Shown piece after piece: positions 1-5,299 of a DNA stretch of 5,957 nucleotides. Location: positions 1-5,957 of the forward strand of contig JAQVMI010000129.1 in assembly GCA_028703735.1 (NCBI GenBank), given 5' to 3'. The position numbers and the translations under genes are program-made. Position 1 is the first letter of the stretch; every line of letters begins with the position of its first letter. This DNA is from Candidatus Cloacimonadota bacterium (GTDB taxonomy: Bacteria > Cloacimonadota > Cloacimonadia > Cloacimonadales > Cloacimonadaceae). Under the pieces are notes generated by a model. It had not been told where the DNA came from and searched no databases. It saw only the letters and a program-made list of their open reading frames with translations.

Positions 1-150
1 CCAGATGAGTAAAAATGGAACAAAACTACGGTAATAGGTAAGGATAATTCGCTTTGTGCCAGAACGGATTTTTGCTGCGAAAAGAAAAGCGAATACCACG
101 ATAGCAATATCGAGGATGAACAGAGAGTATTTGGTGATTTTATGTTTCAT
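1..150 (-). CDS. Polyprenyl-phosphate sugar transferase, N-terminal fragment (cut by window edge)
   Basis: Only the first 50 codons are visible, starting at the ATG at 150-148 and running off the left edge. The protein begins MKHKITKYSLFILDIAIV. It shows one hydrophobic segment at about residues 8-25, a short basic loop (KIRSGTKR) and the start of a second segment from about residue 40. This pattern resembles the multi-spanning N-terminus of WcaJ/CpsE-type polyprenyl glycosylphosphotransferases, which transfer a hexose- or HexNAc-phosphate to undecaprenyl phosphate at the inner membrane to start a polysaccharide repeat unit. The catalytic Bac_transf domain would lie outside the window, so the assignment rests on the N-terminal pattern and the locus. 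The start is 9 nt after the stop of the preceding gene and only 3 nt from the edge of an inverted repeat. No Shine-Dalgarno-like sequence is visible, so translation may depend on coupling. Another multi-spanning envelope protein is possible. Confidence 0.6.
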   Translation of the reverse strand, partial: MKHKITKYSLFILDIAIVVFAFLFAAKIRSGTKRIILTYYRSFVPFLLIW

Positions 151-153
151 ATT

Positions 154-177
154 AATAGACTATGGATGAACAGGATT
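154..177 (-). repeat. Left inverted repeat of the GxxExxY cassette
   Basis: Read on the minus strand it begins AATCCTGTTCATCC and ends in TCTATT. It matches the plus-strand sequence at 655-678 at 21 of 24 positions; the three mismatches are at repeat positions 5, 15 and 18, and the first 14 nt match at 13. It encodes the last residues of the GxxExxY protein and contains that gene's TAG stop (162-160). Confidence 0.8.
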
Positions 178-645
178 AACGGGATTATCAGGATTATATT
201 GGCTAATTGTACCTTTATCACTGTTCAAGAATGATTTACGTCTGATTTCAGGCTTAAGTCCAAAATTTAGCAACAAGCCAACTTCAATATTTGTAGCCCT
301 TAAATAATTCTGAAGTTGCAATACATGATCATTTACAAGTGTACTACTCGCTTTTAGCTCAATAATCACTTTGTTTTCTACAATGAGATCAGCAAAGTAT
401 TCACCCACCCGAACGTTGTCATAAAAGACACTTACTGGAAATTGAGATGCGACATTTAGTCTTTGTATTCGTAATTCATGTAGCATGGAATTCTCATACA
501 CTTTTTCCAAAAACCCATAGCCAAGTTTGTTGTAAACCTTAAAGAAACATGAGATAATCATATCTGTCAGATCCTTATGAAGTAGCTCCTGAGCAGAATT
601 TTCGCGATGTTCTCGCCCATTAACGTAAGACTTGTAAACTGCCAT
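160..645 (-). CDS. GxxExxY family protein (PD-(D/E)XK nuclease-like fold)
   Basis: A 161-residue protein of the GxxExxY family (Pfam PDDEXK_3), whose function is not established. The family signature is G44-F-L-E47-K-V-Y50. PD-(D/E)XK-type residues follow: D86 in the strand GEYFADLIVE, then E96-L-K98. Q110-L-Q-N-Y114 matches the QxxxY motif seen in RecB-like nucleases. The fold and a possible nuclease activity are therefore supported, but the substrate is unknown. The conserved domain begins at about residue 24 (KDLTDMI); the first 23 residues are charged and variable. The start ATG has AAGG 4 nt upstream. The last residues are a repetitive tail (NPD-NPV-NPV-HP) encoded by 9-nt repeats that belong to a flanking inverted repeat, and the TAG stop lies inside that repeat. 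It sits 58 nt after an acyltransferase and 9 nt before the sugar transferase. It is out of place functionally in a polysaccharide operon and is probably an inserted cassette. Confidence 0.88.
   Translation of the reverse strand: MAVYKSYVNGREHRENSAQELLHKDLTDMIISCFFKVYNKLGYGFLEKVYENSMLHELRIQRLNVASQFPVSVFYDNVRVGEYFADLIVENKVIIELKASSTLVNDHVLQLQNYLRATNIEVGLLLNFGLKPEIRRKSFLNSDKGTISQYNPDNPVNPVHP
164..195 (-). repeat. 9-nt tandem repeat encoding the GxxExxY C-terminal tail
   Basis: On the minus strand there are three consecutive 9-nt units, AATCCTGAT (195-187), AATCCCGTT (186-178) and AATCCTGTT (177-169), then a partial unit CATCC (168-164). They are in frame and give the period-3 peptide NPD-NPV-NPV-HP. 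One related unit plus the same CATCC occurs inverted at 655-668, upstream of the gene. Confidence 0.8.
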
Positions 646-649
646 AATA

Positions 650-653
650 CCTT
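650..653 (-). promoter_or_regulatory. Ribosome-binding site of the GxxExxY gene
   Basis: AAGG on the minus strand, 4 nt before the ATG at 645. It supports this start over the internal ATG at codon 28, which would remove part of the conserved first helix. The site is short and close to the start, so it may be weak. Confidence 0.4.
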
Positions 654-654
654 A

Positions 655-678
655 AATCTTGTTCATCCCTAATCTATT
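655..678 (+). repeat. Right inverted repeat of the GxxExxY cassette
   Basis: Read on the plus strand it begins AATCTTGTTCATCC and ends in TCTATT, inverted relative to 154-177. Its inner edge lies 1 nt upstream of the AAGG ribosome-binding site of the GxxExxY gene, so in the mRNA it could pair with the distal repeat next to the translation start. Confidence 0.8.
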
Positions 679-703
679 TAAAGTAATCAACAGTGCGCCA
701 ATG

Positions 704-1336
704 TTAAAACCCATATTCAGCTTTTCTCTTGGCTAAGATCCGCTGAAACTCATCTTCTGTATAGTTCTTCTTAAGCTTTGGAGCTAAATCCTTTTTCACT
801 TCTGCTGGTGCGCCTGCTGCAAAAACAAGGGGAGGAATAGATTTGGTAACAACGCTTCCAGAAGCTATTATAGAGCCTTCACCAATGGTGACTCCTGGCA
901 TCACATCAACACTAATAGCAAGCCAGGCATTTTTTTCTATTATTACCGGAGCAATGTAAGCTTCACTAACCTCAGAATGATAGACCATAGGTTTTGTGTG
1001 GGTTAAGATGAAATTATTACCAGAAATTGCAACACCTCTACCAATAGAGACGAAGTATGGATAAACATCATCAAAGGTAACCATGGGACCTATATGAACA
1101 TCACGGGCAATTTTTACTCCGCGCATTCTCTGAAGTTTTACTCTAATTCCATTTAAAGGCATAATACGAGCTAACACCTGTAGCCAATGGTCTATTGTGC
1201 GGTACCACAGGAATCTTGTTCTGGCAAAAGGACCCTTGAAACCATGCTCTTTTGCAGTATAACCAAGTGCTTGCATAAATGGTCTTTCAACATGGTTTGG
1301 CATAGGTTGCTTAACTATCTTTAGATACTCTTTCAT
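704..1336 (-). CDS. Hexapeptide-repeat (LbH) acyltransferase
   Basis: A 210-residue acyltransferase of the left-handed beta-helix superfamily (LacA/NodL/WbbJ-like), expected to transfer acetyl or another acyl group from acyl-CoA to a sugar in the cytoplasm. Residues 1-75 are mostly helical with no repeats. From about residue 75 to 166 there are hexapeptide turns such as VHIGPM, VSIGRG, VAISGN, VTIGEG and SIIASG. H113 in FILTHTK is the likely catalytic histidine, and AGAPAEV at 174-180 is the usual end of the helix. The C-terminal 30 residues are charged and helical. Its ATG overlaps the stop of the preceding deacetylase by 4 nt (ATGA), and AAGGAG lies 11 nt upstream, so the two are probably translationally coupled and act in sequence. 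The exact acyl donor and acceptor cannot be read from the sequence. Confidence 0.87.
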   Translation of the reverse strand: MKEYLKIVKQPMPNHVERPFMQALGYTAKEHGFKGPFARTRFLWYRTIDHWLQVLARIMPLNGIRVKLQRMRGVKIARDVHIGPMVTFDDVYPYFVSIGRGVAISGNNFILTHTKPMVYHSEVSEAYIAPVIIEKNAWLAISVDVMPGVTIGEGSIIASGSVVTKSIPPLVFAAGAPAEVKKDLAPKLKKNYTEDEFQRILAKRKAEYGF

Positions 1337-2256
1337 CCGGGAAAAGTCTCCTTCACGTAATCTTTGACTGTAGTAAAAGAATAGTTTCTTTCGGCATAGT
1401 ATCTTATCATCTTTTCGTAAATGGGTACAGCCTGAGGTCCGAGGTTTTTTACTTTTAGATGAGCTCTGAGATAATCTGTTAATAGATAAGCTACGGGGTT
1501 TCGGGATCTGCGTTTTATGGTTCTACTTTCAGAGCTTTCATCAATAAATTCATTGGGGTGGATTCCGAAAACTACTGGCTTAGAATTAATCCTACTTTCG
1601 CAATGGAGAAGATGTTGCTGCATGGAAGTGACCCATGGCATAATCCGCATAGTTGTGCCTACAAACGGGATTAATGTGGCAGATAAAGGAACCTCGACCA
1701 GCTGACTCGAACCCTTGGAGAAAATATCATTGGTTTTGGTTCGATAAGGGAGTCGGGGAGCTCCAATAAAACTGAGTTTCTGCTTACTTCCGAAAGATAG
1801 AAAGAAATCAAACCTCTGAGAAGCTATTGAGCTATCCGTAACAAATCCTGTCTCGAGTAAGGCTTTAGCCGTGAGACTACAAACTCTTAAAGCAGGAGCC
1901 CTAAATGAAACAACTTCTTGACCACTAATATCCTCAAGTAATTTCTTAGAGTAATCCAGATGTGCTTTTTGCCTCGAAAATGGCATTATGTCAAATCCAT
2001 TTTCTTTGGTGTGCGACTTTCCATGTGAGCCCACTTCGTGACCATCTTTTACTACCATGCGGACGACATCTGGAAGTAGTTTGGCTATATAAGCCGTAAA
2101 ATAAAACGTAGATTTCACATCATATTTATGATATAAATCCAGAAGCAAGGGCATCCCTTCTTTCATTACTTTAAATCCAGTTTCATCTCGTAGATCATTG
2201 AACCAAATAGAAGTGGTTTCCACATCATTGGTTAACAAAGCTGATAACTGATTCAT
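1333..2256 (-). CDS. NodB-type polysaccharide deacetylase
   Basis: A 307-residue carbohydrate esterase (Pfam polysaccharide deacetylase, NodB homology) that would remove N- or O-acetyl groups from a glycan using a divalent metal. Visible motifs are motif 1 in the form TND11-V-E13; motif 2 in GSH78-GKS-H82, giving the two metal-binding histidines; motif 3 FR119-AP; and a late histidine motif GIH233-PNE. All key elements are present, so it is probably active. There is no signal peptide or lipobox, which places it in the cytoplasm, acting on a precursor or on lipid-linked glycan at the inner face. The reading frame extends six codons upstream to a TTG, but the ATG at 2256 is preferred: AAGGTG lies 7 nt before it, overlapping the extension. 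The DxE form of motif 1 resembles exopolysaccharide-locus deacetylases. Its stop overlaps the start of the following acyltransferase by 4 nt. Confidence 0.9.
   Translation of the reverse strand: MNQLSALLTNDVETTSIWFNDLRDETGFKVMKEGMPLLLDLYHKYDVKSTFYFTAYIAKLLPDVVRMVVKDGHEVGSHGKSHTKENGFDIMPFSRQKAHLDYSKKLLEDISGQEVVSFRAPALRVCSLTAKALLETGFVTDSSIASQRFDFFLSFGSKQKLSFIGAPRLPYRTKTNDIFSKGSSQLVEVPLSATLIPFVGTTMRIMPWVTSMQQHLLHCESRINSKPVVFGIHPNEFIDESSESRTIKRRSRNPVAYLLTDYLRAHLKVKNLGPQAVPIYEKMIRYYAERNYSFTTVKDYVKETFPG
1348..1353 (-). promoter_or_regulatory. Ribosome-binding site of the LbH acyltransferase at 1336
   Basis: AAGGAG on the minus strand, 11 nt before the ATG at 1336, embedded in the last codons of the upstream deacetylase gene. 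It is the strongest Shine-Dalgarno-like match in the window and fixes the start that overlaps the deacetylase stop. Confidence 0.55.
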
Positions 2257-2263
2257 AGAATAA

Positions 2264-2269
2264 CACCTT
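2264..2269 (-). promoter_or_regulatory. Ribosome-binding site deciding the deacetylase start
   Basis: AAGGTG on the minus strand, 7 nt before the ATG at 2256. It lies within the possible N-terminal extension from the TTG at 2274, which argues that the ATG is the real start. Confidence 0.5.
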
Positions 2270-2306
2270 GACAAGAATTGAAATGTGTTACTTGCATCTA
2301 ATCCTA

Positions 2307-2681
2307 CTAATTTCCAGAGTCAATGTTCAAACACATCACAATCCCAATAGTGAACAAAGCCCCGAACAAATTGAACCAAAGGTCGGTAAAATTGAAACTT
2401 CGATAAGGAAGGTACTTTTGCAGCCCTTCGAAGAGAATAGCGGCTGGAGCTATTATCAAAGCTGTTTTGAAAGTACTAAGGGTAGCAAATACAGGCTTGT
2501 TAACAACCAAACCCAGTAAATGTATCCAAGCAAAAACGCCGAAAGTAACCAAATGAACAAGATGATCTAACCTGAATATCGCTCGAGAAGTGTTTAGAGC
2601 ATTATCATCTTTGTTCCCCATGGGTATAACACTAAATATCAAGAGTGTAAGCAACCAGAACCAAAACATAGCTTTTATCAT
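2307..2681 (-). CDS. VanZ-like family membrane protein
   Basis: A 124-residue protein with about four hydrophobic segments (roughly residues 4-20, 41-60, 70-86 and 103-119), as in the VanZ-like family (PF04892). The family's polar residues are present: R37-L-D39-H40-xx-H43 at the start of the second segment, then E85-GLQ88, R94, D100 and N104 in the stretch EGLQKYLPYRSFNFTDLWFN. VanZ itself gives low-level teicoplanin resistance by an unknown mechanism; single-domain relatives often occur in polysaccharide loci and are of unknown function. The gene lies 51 nt after one acyltransferase and 50 nt before the NodB-type deacetylase. No clear ribosome-binding site is visible. It is the only membrane protein seen complete in this window. 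An envelope or lipid-linked-glycan role is inferred from context only. Confidence 0.85.
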   Translation of the reverse strand: MIKAMFWFWLLTLLIFSVIPMGNKDDNALNTSRAIFRLDHLVHLVTFGVFAWIHLLGLVVNKPVFATLSTFKTALIIAPAAILFEGLQKYLPYRSFNFTDLWFNLFGALFTIGIVMCLNIDSGN

Positions 2682-2732
2682 GAGAAGCTTATGAACAAAT
2701 TGTACAATAATAGTTTCATACTTTGATTGCTA

Positions 2733-3563
2733 CTAATCAAGACTATAACAGTTTACAAATGGACGGTCTGTATGAATTCGTATTCCCCATTTCCTTATAT
2801 AATCACGAAAATCATCTGTCTCTCTATCTTCGGTTCCAGAAAACTCTAAAGTTTCGGCATTAACAAAGAAATCGTTTACTTGAATACGAGGGTAATCCAA
2901 CTGAATAACGGGATTAATCGAGTGGTATGCAGCAATTTTCTTGTATTCAGTTATCATCTCTTCCATTTTTAGAACTCTTTGCTCATAGCTTAGGGGCACT
3001 ATTTCCCGAATAAACTTCGCGGGAGAACCTGCATAAATTCCCTTTTTAATTAAACTTTTTGTAACGACAGAATGAGCTCCCAATACGCAATAATCTGCAA
3101 TGCTAACTCCCATTAGAATTGTACTCCTATAACCCACTATTACTCCGTTACCAATTGTTACACCGGCAAAGAGCATCGGATAACCCTCTAAAACGCTTAG
3201 CCAGAAACCATGTGTAATTATCGTTACCTCAGGAGATAAACCCACATCGTTCCCAATCGATACCTCCTCACAAACATTAATCAAATTGCAGTAGATTGAG
3301 CACCTGTCACCAACTGTAAGATTTGCATTGGGATGCTGTCTGCCTCCACCCCCAATATTCAAGCCTGAACCGGTGAATAAATGTGACCCGAAAGAAACAT
3401 TATTGCCCAATATCTGACTGTTCCCTCCAATGTGTGAATTCTTACCTAATCCAAATGTACCTTTCAGTTCCACATTTATATTCTTTCCAAAGCTGCTGTT
3501 GACATCAATATTGATCTCACTTGCAACAATTCTAACATTTTTCTCTGGTATCTCAAATTTCAT
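2733..3563 (-). CDS. Hexapeptide-repeat (LbH) acyltransferase with C-terminal extension
   Basis: A 276-residue acyltransferase with an unusually long left-handed beta-helix. Irregular turns begin near residue 10 (VRIVAS, INIDVN) and run through FGLGKN, SHIGGN, SQILGN and NVSFGS; regular turns continue to about residue 168 (VSIGND, VTIGNG, VIVGYR, CVLGAH). H118 in IITHGF is the probable catalytic histidine, and YAGSPAKFI at 177-185 closes the helix as in the LacA/NodL group. Residues 186-276 form an extra region: a helix to about 210, then a strand-rich end with FSGTEDRETDDFRDY and KWGIRIHTDRPF. It would transfer an acyl group, probably to a sugar amine or hydroxyl; the donor is unknown. The ATG has AAGGA 9 nt upstream. 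It follows the PIG-L deacetylase by 24 nt, suggesting re-acylation of the amine that enzyme frees. Two TAG stops are adjacent in frame (2735-2730). Confidence 0.87.
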   Translation of the reverse strand: MKFEIPEKNVRIVASEINIDVNSSFGKNINVELKGTFGLGKNSHIGGNSQILGNNVSFGSHLFTGSGLNIGGGGRQHPNANLTVGDRCSIYCNLINVCEEVSIGNDVGLSPEVTIITHGFWLSVLEGYPMLFAGVTIGNGVIVGYRSTILMGVSIADYCVLGAHSVVTKSLIKKGIYAGSPAKFIREIVPLSYEQRVLKMEEMITEYKKIAAYHSINPVIQLDYPRIQVNDFFVNAETLEFSGTEDRETDDFRDYIRKWGIRIHTDRPFVNCYSLD

Positions 3564-3572
3564 TTTACTCTG

Positions 3573-3577
3573 TCCTT
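3573..3577 (-). promoter_or_regulatory. Ribosome-binding site of the LbH acyltransferase at 3563
   Basis: AAGGA on the minus strand, 9 nt before the ATG at 3563, in the 24-nt gap after the PIG-L deacetylase stop. Confidence 0.5.
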
Positions 3578-3587
3578 GTCATTCCCA

Positions 3588-4223
3588 TCAGTTAATAATC
3601 CAGCGGACTACTTCAAAAACCTCGGCATATCTTGTTCCTATCTGTGTCCCACGAGTTATAGCCAAGCTTCTGATAAACTCTTCAGACGCATAGTTTCTTG
3701 ATTTTTGTGATTGATAACAATTTAGGGCATCAATCTTTGTTCTTAGATCATCTTCATCCACATTTATGAAACAGCTATTGGAGAATACTATGTTATTCCA
3801 AGGAAGCTCATAACAGAGTATCGTTGTCCTTTTAAAAGCTCTCAATCCCTCAATGGCAACGGTAGTGTGATCTTGATGTAAATCATTTAAGGATGGCATA
3901 AAAACTAAATCAGGCTGCAATTCGCGGTTTAGCGATACTAAATCCTCCAAAATTGCTTGTCTCTCATAAGCAAAATGTCTTACCTTATATCGATAAATTA
4001 GTAGATTCCGTGATTGAATCCCCAAGACATTCGTGGCTGCTTTAACTTCGGTTTCCAGGATGTTCTTAGGGAAAGGCTCTGGCACAGATTCTTCTGCAAG
4101 TGAAAAGGCAGCATAATATACTTCTTTCCCAAGCTTTATAAACTTACTTATCGATGCTCCACAGCCAAACTCCCCATCATCAGTGTGAGGTGCCAAAACC
4201 AATATACGTTTTATATTGTCCAT
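3588..4223 (-). CDS. PIG-L/LmbE family deacetylase
   Basis: A 211-residue zinc-dependent N-deacetylase of the PIG-L/LmbE family (PF02585; relatives include MshB, BshB and GlcNAc-PI deacetylase). The first metal motif is APH13-T-D15-D16-GEFGCG and the second is LH116-QDH119, so the metal ligands H13, D16 and H119 and the general base D15 are all present. The end RGTQIGTRYAEVFEV is the family's C-terminal motif. Length is normal and there is no signal peptide, so it acts in the cytoplasm, probably removing an acetyl group from an N-acetylated nucleotide sugar or lipid-linked sugar. The gene starts 12 nt after the epimerase stop and is followed 24 nt later by an acyltransferase, which suggests the order epimerise, deacetylate, re-acylate. 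A thiol-biosynthesis role (BshB-like) is less likely in this neighbourhood. No clear ribosome-binding site precedes the ATG. Confidence 0.9.
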   Translation of the reverse strand: MDNIKRILVLAPHTDDGEFGCGASISKFIKLGKEVYYAAFSLAEESVPEPFPKNILETEVKAATNVLGIQSRNLLIYRYKVRHFAYERQAILEDLVSLNRELQPDLVFMPSLNDLHQDHTTVAIEGLRAFKRTTILCYELPWNNIVFSNSCFINVDEDDLRTKIDALNCYQSQKSRNYASEEFIRSLAITRGTQIGTRYAEVFEVVRWIIN

Positions 4224-4235
4224 ATCATCACAAAT

Positions 4236-5297
4236 TTAAACAAAATCCCTTAGAATGTTGATAGTCTTCTCTGCTGCATGCCCATCACCAAAGTAAGCTC
4301 TATAATTGTTCAAATTAAACGGGTGGCTATATGCATTCATAATCGAATCTACTGAAGCATCGGCAAGTTTGTTCCACCCATCTTCCACTGTTTCCACCCA
4401 TGATGTGGAGGGGAATACAGTTATGCAAGGTATTTGCAGGCAATATGCTTCTCTTTGCACACCTCCCGAATCAGTTAATATCATTCTGGCATTTGATTCG
4501 AGAACAATAAAATCTAAATATCCAATTGAGGGAATAATTGATACATTATTAGGAATGACTATCCCGTTAACGGTTATCACCTTTTGGGTACGAGGATGGA
4601 TTGGGAAAATCACTCTCTCAGGAAAGCAGCCTAATGCCTTTATTATTTGTTCAAGATAGCTTACATTGTCTGTATTCTCAGCACGGTGGATAGTTACGAG
4701 ACAATATTTCTTTTCCTGAAGATTCAAATCGTTTAAGATGGCAGTTTTCCCTTCAGCTATTTTTAGAGCATAGACCAACGAATCGTACATTACATCCCCT
4801 GTAAGAAACACGTTTTTCTGAAGGCCCTCATCTTTCAAATTATCTACCGCTGTTTTTGTAGGCGCGAACAGATAAGTGGACAATTTATCGGCTATAACTC
4901 TGTTGATCTCTTCGGGTATTGCCAGATCAAAGTTCCTTAATCCTGCTTCAATGTGGGCAACCGGAATGTGCATTTTTGCTGCGGTTATCGAAGCAGCCAG
5001 GGTGGAATTTGTATCTCCATAAATCAAAAGTAGTGATGGTTCCACATCTATCAGGATTTTTTCCAGTTTGATCATTATATTGGCTGTTAGATCAGCATGT
5101 GAGGATGAGCCAACCTCTAAGTTCACATCAGGCATGGGTATCGCCAGTTGACGAAAAAACACATCAGACATATTATCGTCGTAGTGTTGACCAGTATGAA
5201 CAAGAACTTCTTGATAGTATTTTCTAACAATTTTTGATACTGGAGCAGCCTTAATAAACTGGGGTCTGGCTCCCACTACTGTTACTATTTTCTTCAT
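4236..5297 (-). CDS. Non-hydrolysing UDP-N-acetylhexosamine 2-epimerase (WecB/WbpI type)
   Basis: A 353-residue cytoplasmic enzyme of the UDP-GlcNAc 2-epimerase family (PF02350), interconverting C2 epimers of a UDP-HexNAc, typically UDP-GlcNAc and UDP-ManNAc. Motifs in order: GARPQFIK (9-16), TGQH (35-38), YGDTNST (93-99), HIEAGLR (115-121), PEEINR (128-133), HRAEN (204-208), HPRT (234-237) and DSGGVQREA (276-284). D95, E117, E130 and H204 correspond to the catalytic residues known for E. coli WecB. The first motif (GARPQFIK, not GTRPEAIK), PEEINR (not PWPEEANR) and SWVET-EDGWN (299-309) are closer to WbpI, which acts on a diacetamido uronic acid, so the substrate may not be plain UDP-GlcNAc. 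No gene for the earlier WbpI-pathway steps is in the window, so no symbol is given. It starts 2 nt after the DUF354 gene; AAGGA lies 12 nt upstream. Confidence 0.93.
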   Translation of the reverse strand: MKKIVTVVGARPQFIKAAPVSKIVRKYYQEVLVHTGQHYDDNMSDVFFRQLAIPMPDVNLEVGSSSHADLTANIMIKLEKILIDVEPSLLLIYGDTNSTLAASITAAKMHIPVAHIEAGLRNFDLAIPEEINRVIADKLSTYLFAPTKTAVDNLKDEGLQKNVFLTGDVMYDSLVYALKIAEGKTAILNDLNLQEKKYCLVTIHRAENTDNVSYLEQIIKALGCFPERVIFPIHPRTQKVITVNGIVIPNNVSIIPSIGYLDFIVLESNARMILTDSGGVQREAYCLQIPCITVFPSTSWVETVEDGWNKLADASVDSIMNAYSHPFNLNNYRAYFGDGHAAEKTINILRDFV

Positions 5298-5299
5298 AA

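Larger units (their letters stand above)
154..678. mobile_element. Putative inverted-repeat-bounded GxxExxY cassette
   Basis: A 525-bp segment bounded by imperfect 24-nt inverted repeats (154-177 and 655-678, 21/24 identical by hand alignment) and holding nothing but the GxxExxY gene. No transposase is encoded, so any mobility would have to be supplied in trans. No convincing target-site duplication was found just outside the repeats. The outer left edge is 3 nt from the sugar transferase start codon and the outer right edge is 25 nt from the upstream acyltransferase stop codon, so the segment fills almost the whole intergenic space. The symmetry is seen directly; mobility is inference. The repeats could instead be a conserved regulatory structure or a repeat family that travels with these genes. 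Confidence 0.45.

Noticed and set aside
679..703. Target-site duplication next to the GxxExxY cassette
   Set aside because: The sequences just outside 154 and 678 share no direct repeat longer than expected in A/T-rich DNA.
2257..2274. TTG start extending the NodB-type deacetylase by six codons
   Set aside because: The extension overlaps the AAGGTG ribosome-binding site placed 7 nt before the ATG at 2256, and the added residues (SRCYS) are not part of the family's N-terminus.
2699..2708. Perfect 10-nt palindrome ATTGTACAAT in the 51-nt gap before the VanZ-like gene
   Set aside because: It is short and A/T-rich, with no second copy and no recognisable promoter nearby; it could be a chance operator-like sequence.
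2682..2732. Bacteroidota-type promoter (TAnnTTTG) upstream of the VanZ-like gene
   Set aside because: The nearest match, TACAATTTG on the minus strand, has the wrong spacing and no convincing upstream TTG element.
1517..4659. Plus-strand open frames at 1517-1705, 2268-2519, 3430-3693 and 4306-4659
   Set aside because: Each lies opposite well-supported minus-strand genes, has no recognisable domain and has no ribosome-binding site that stands out.
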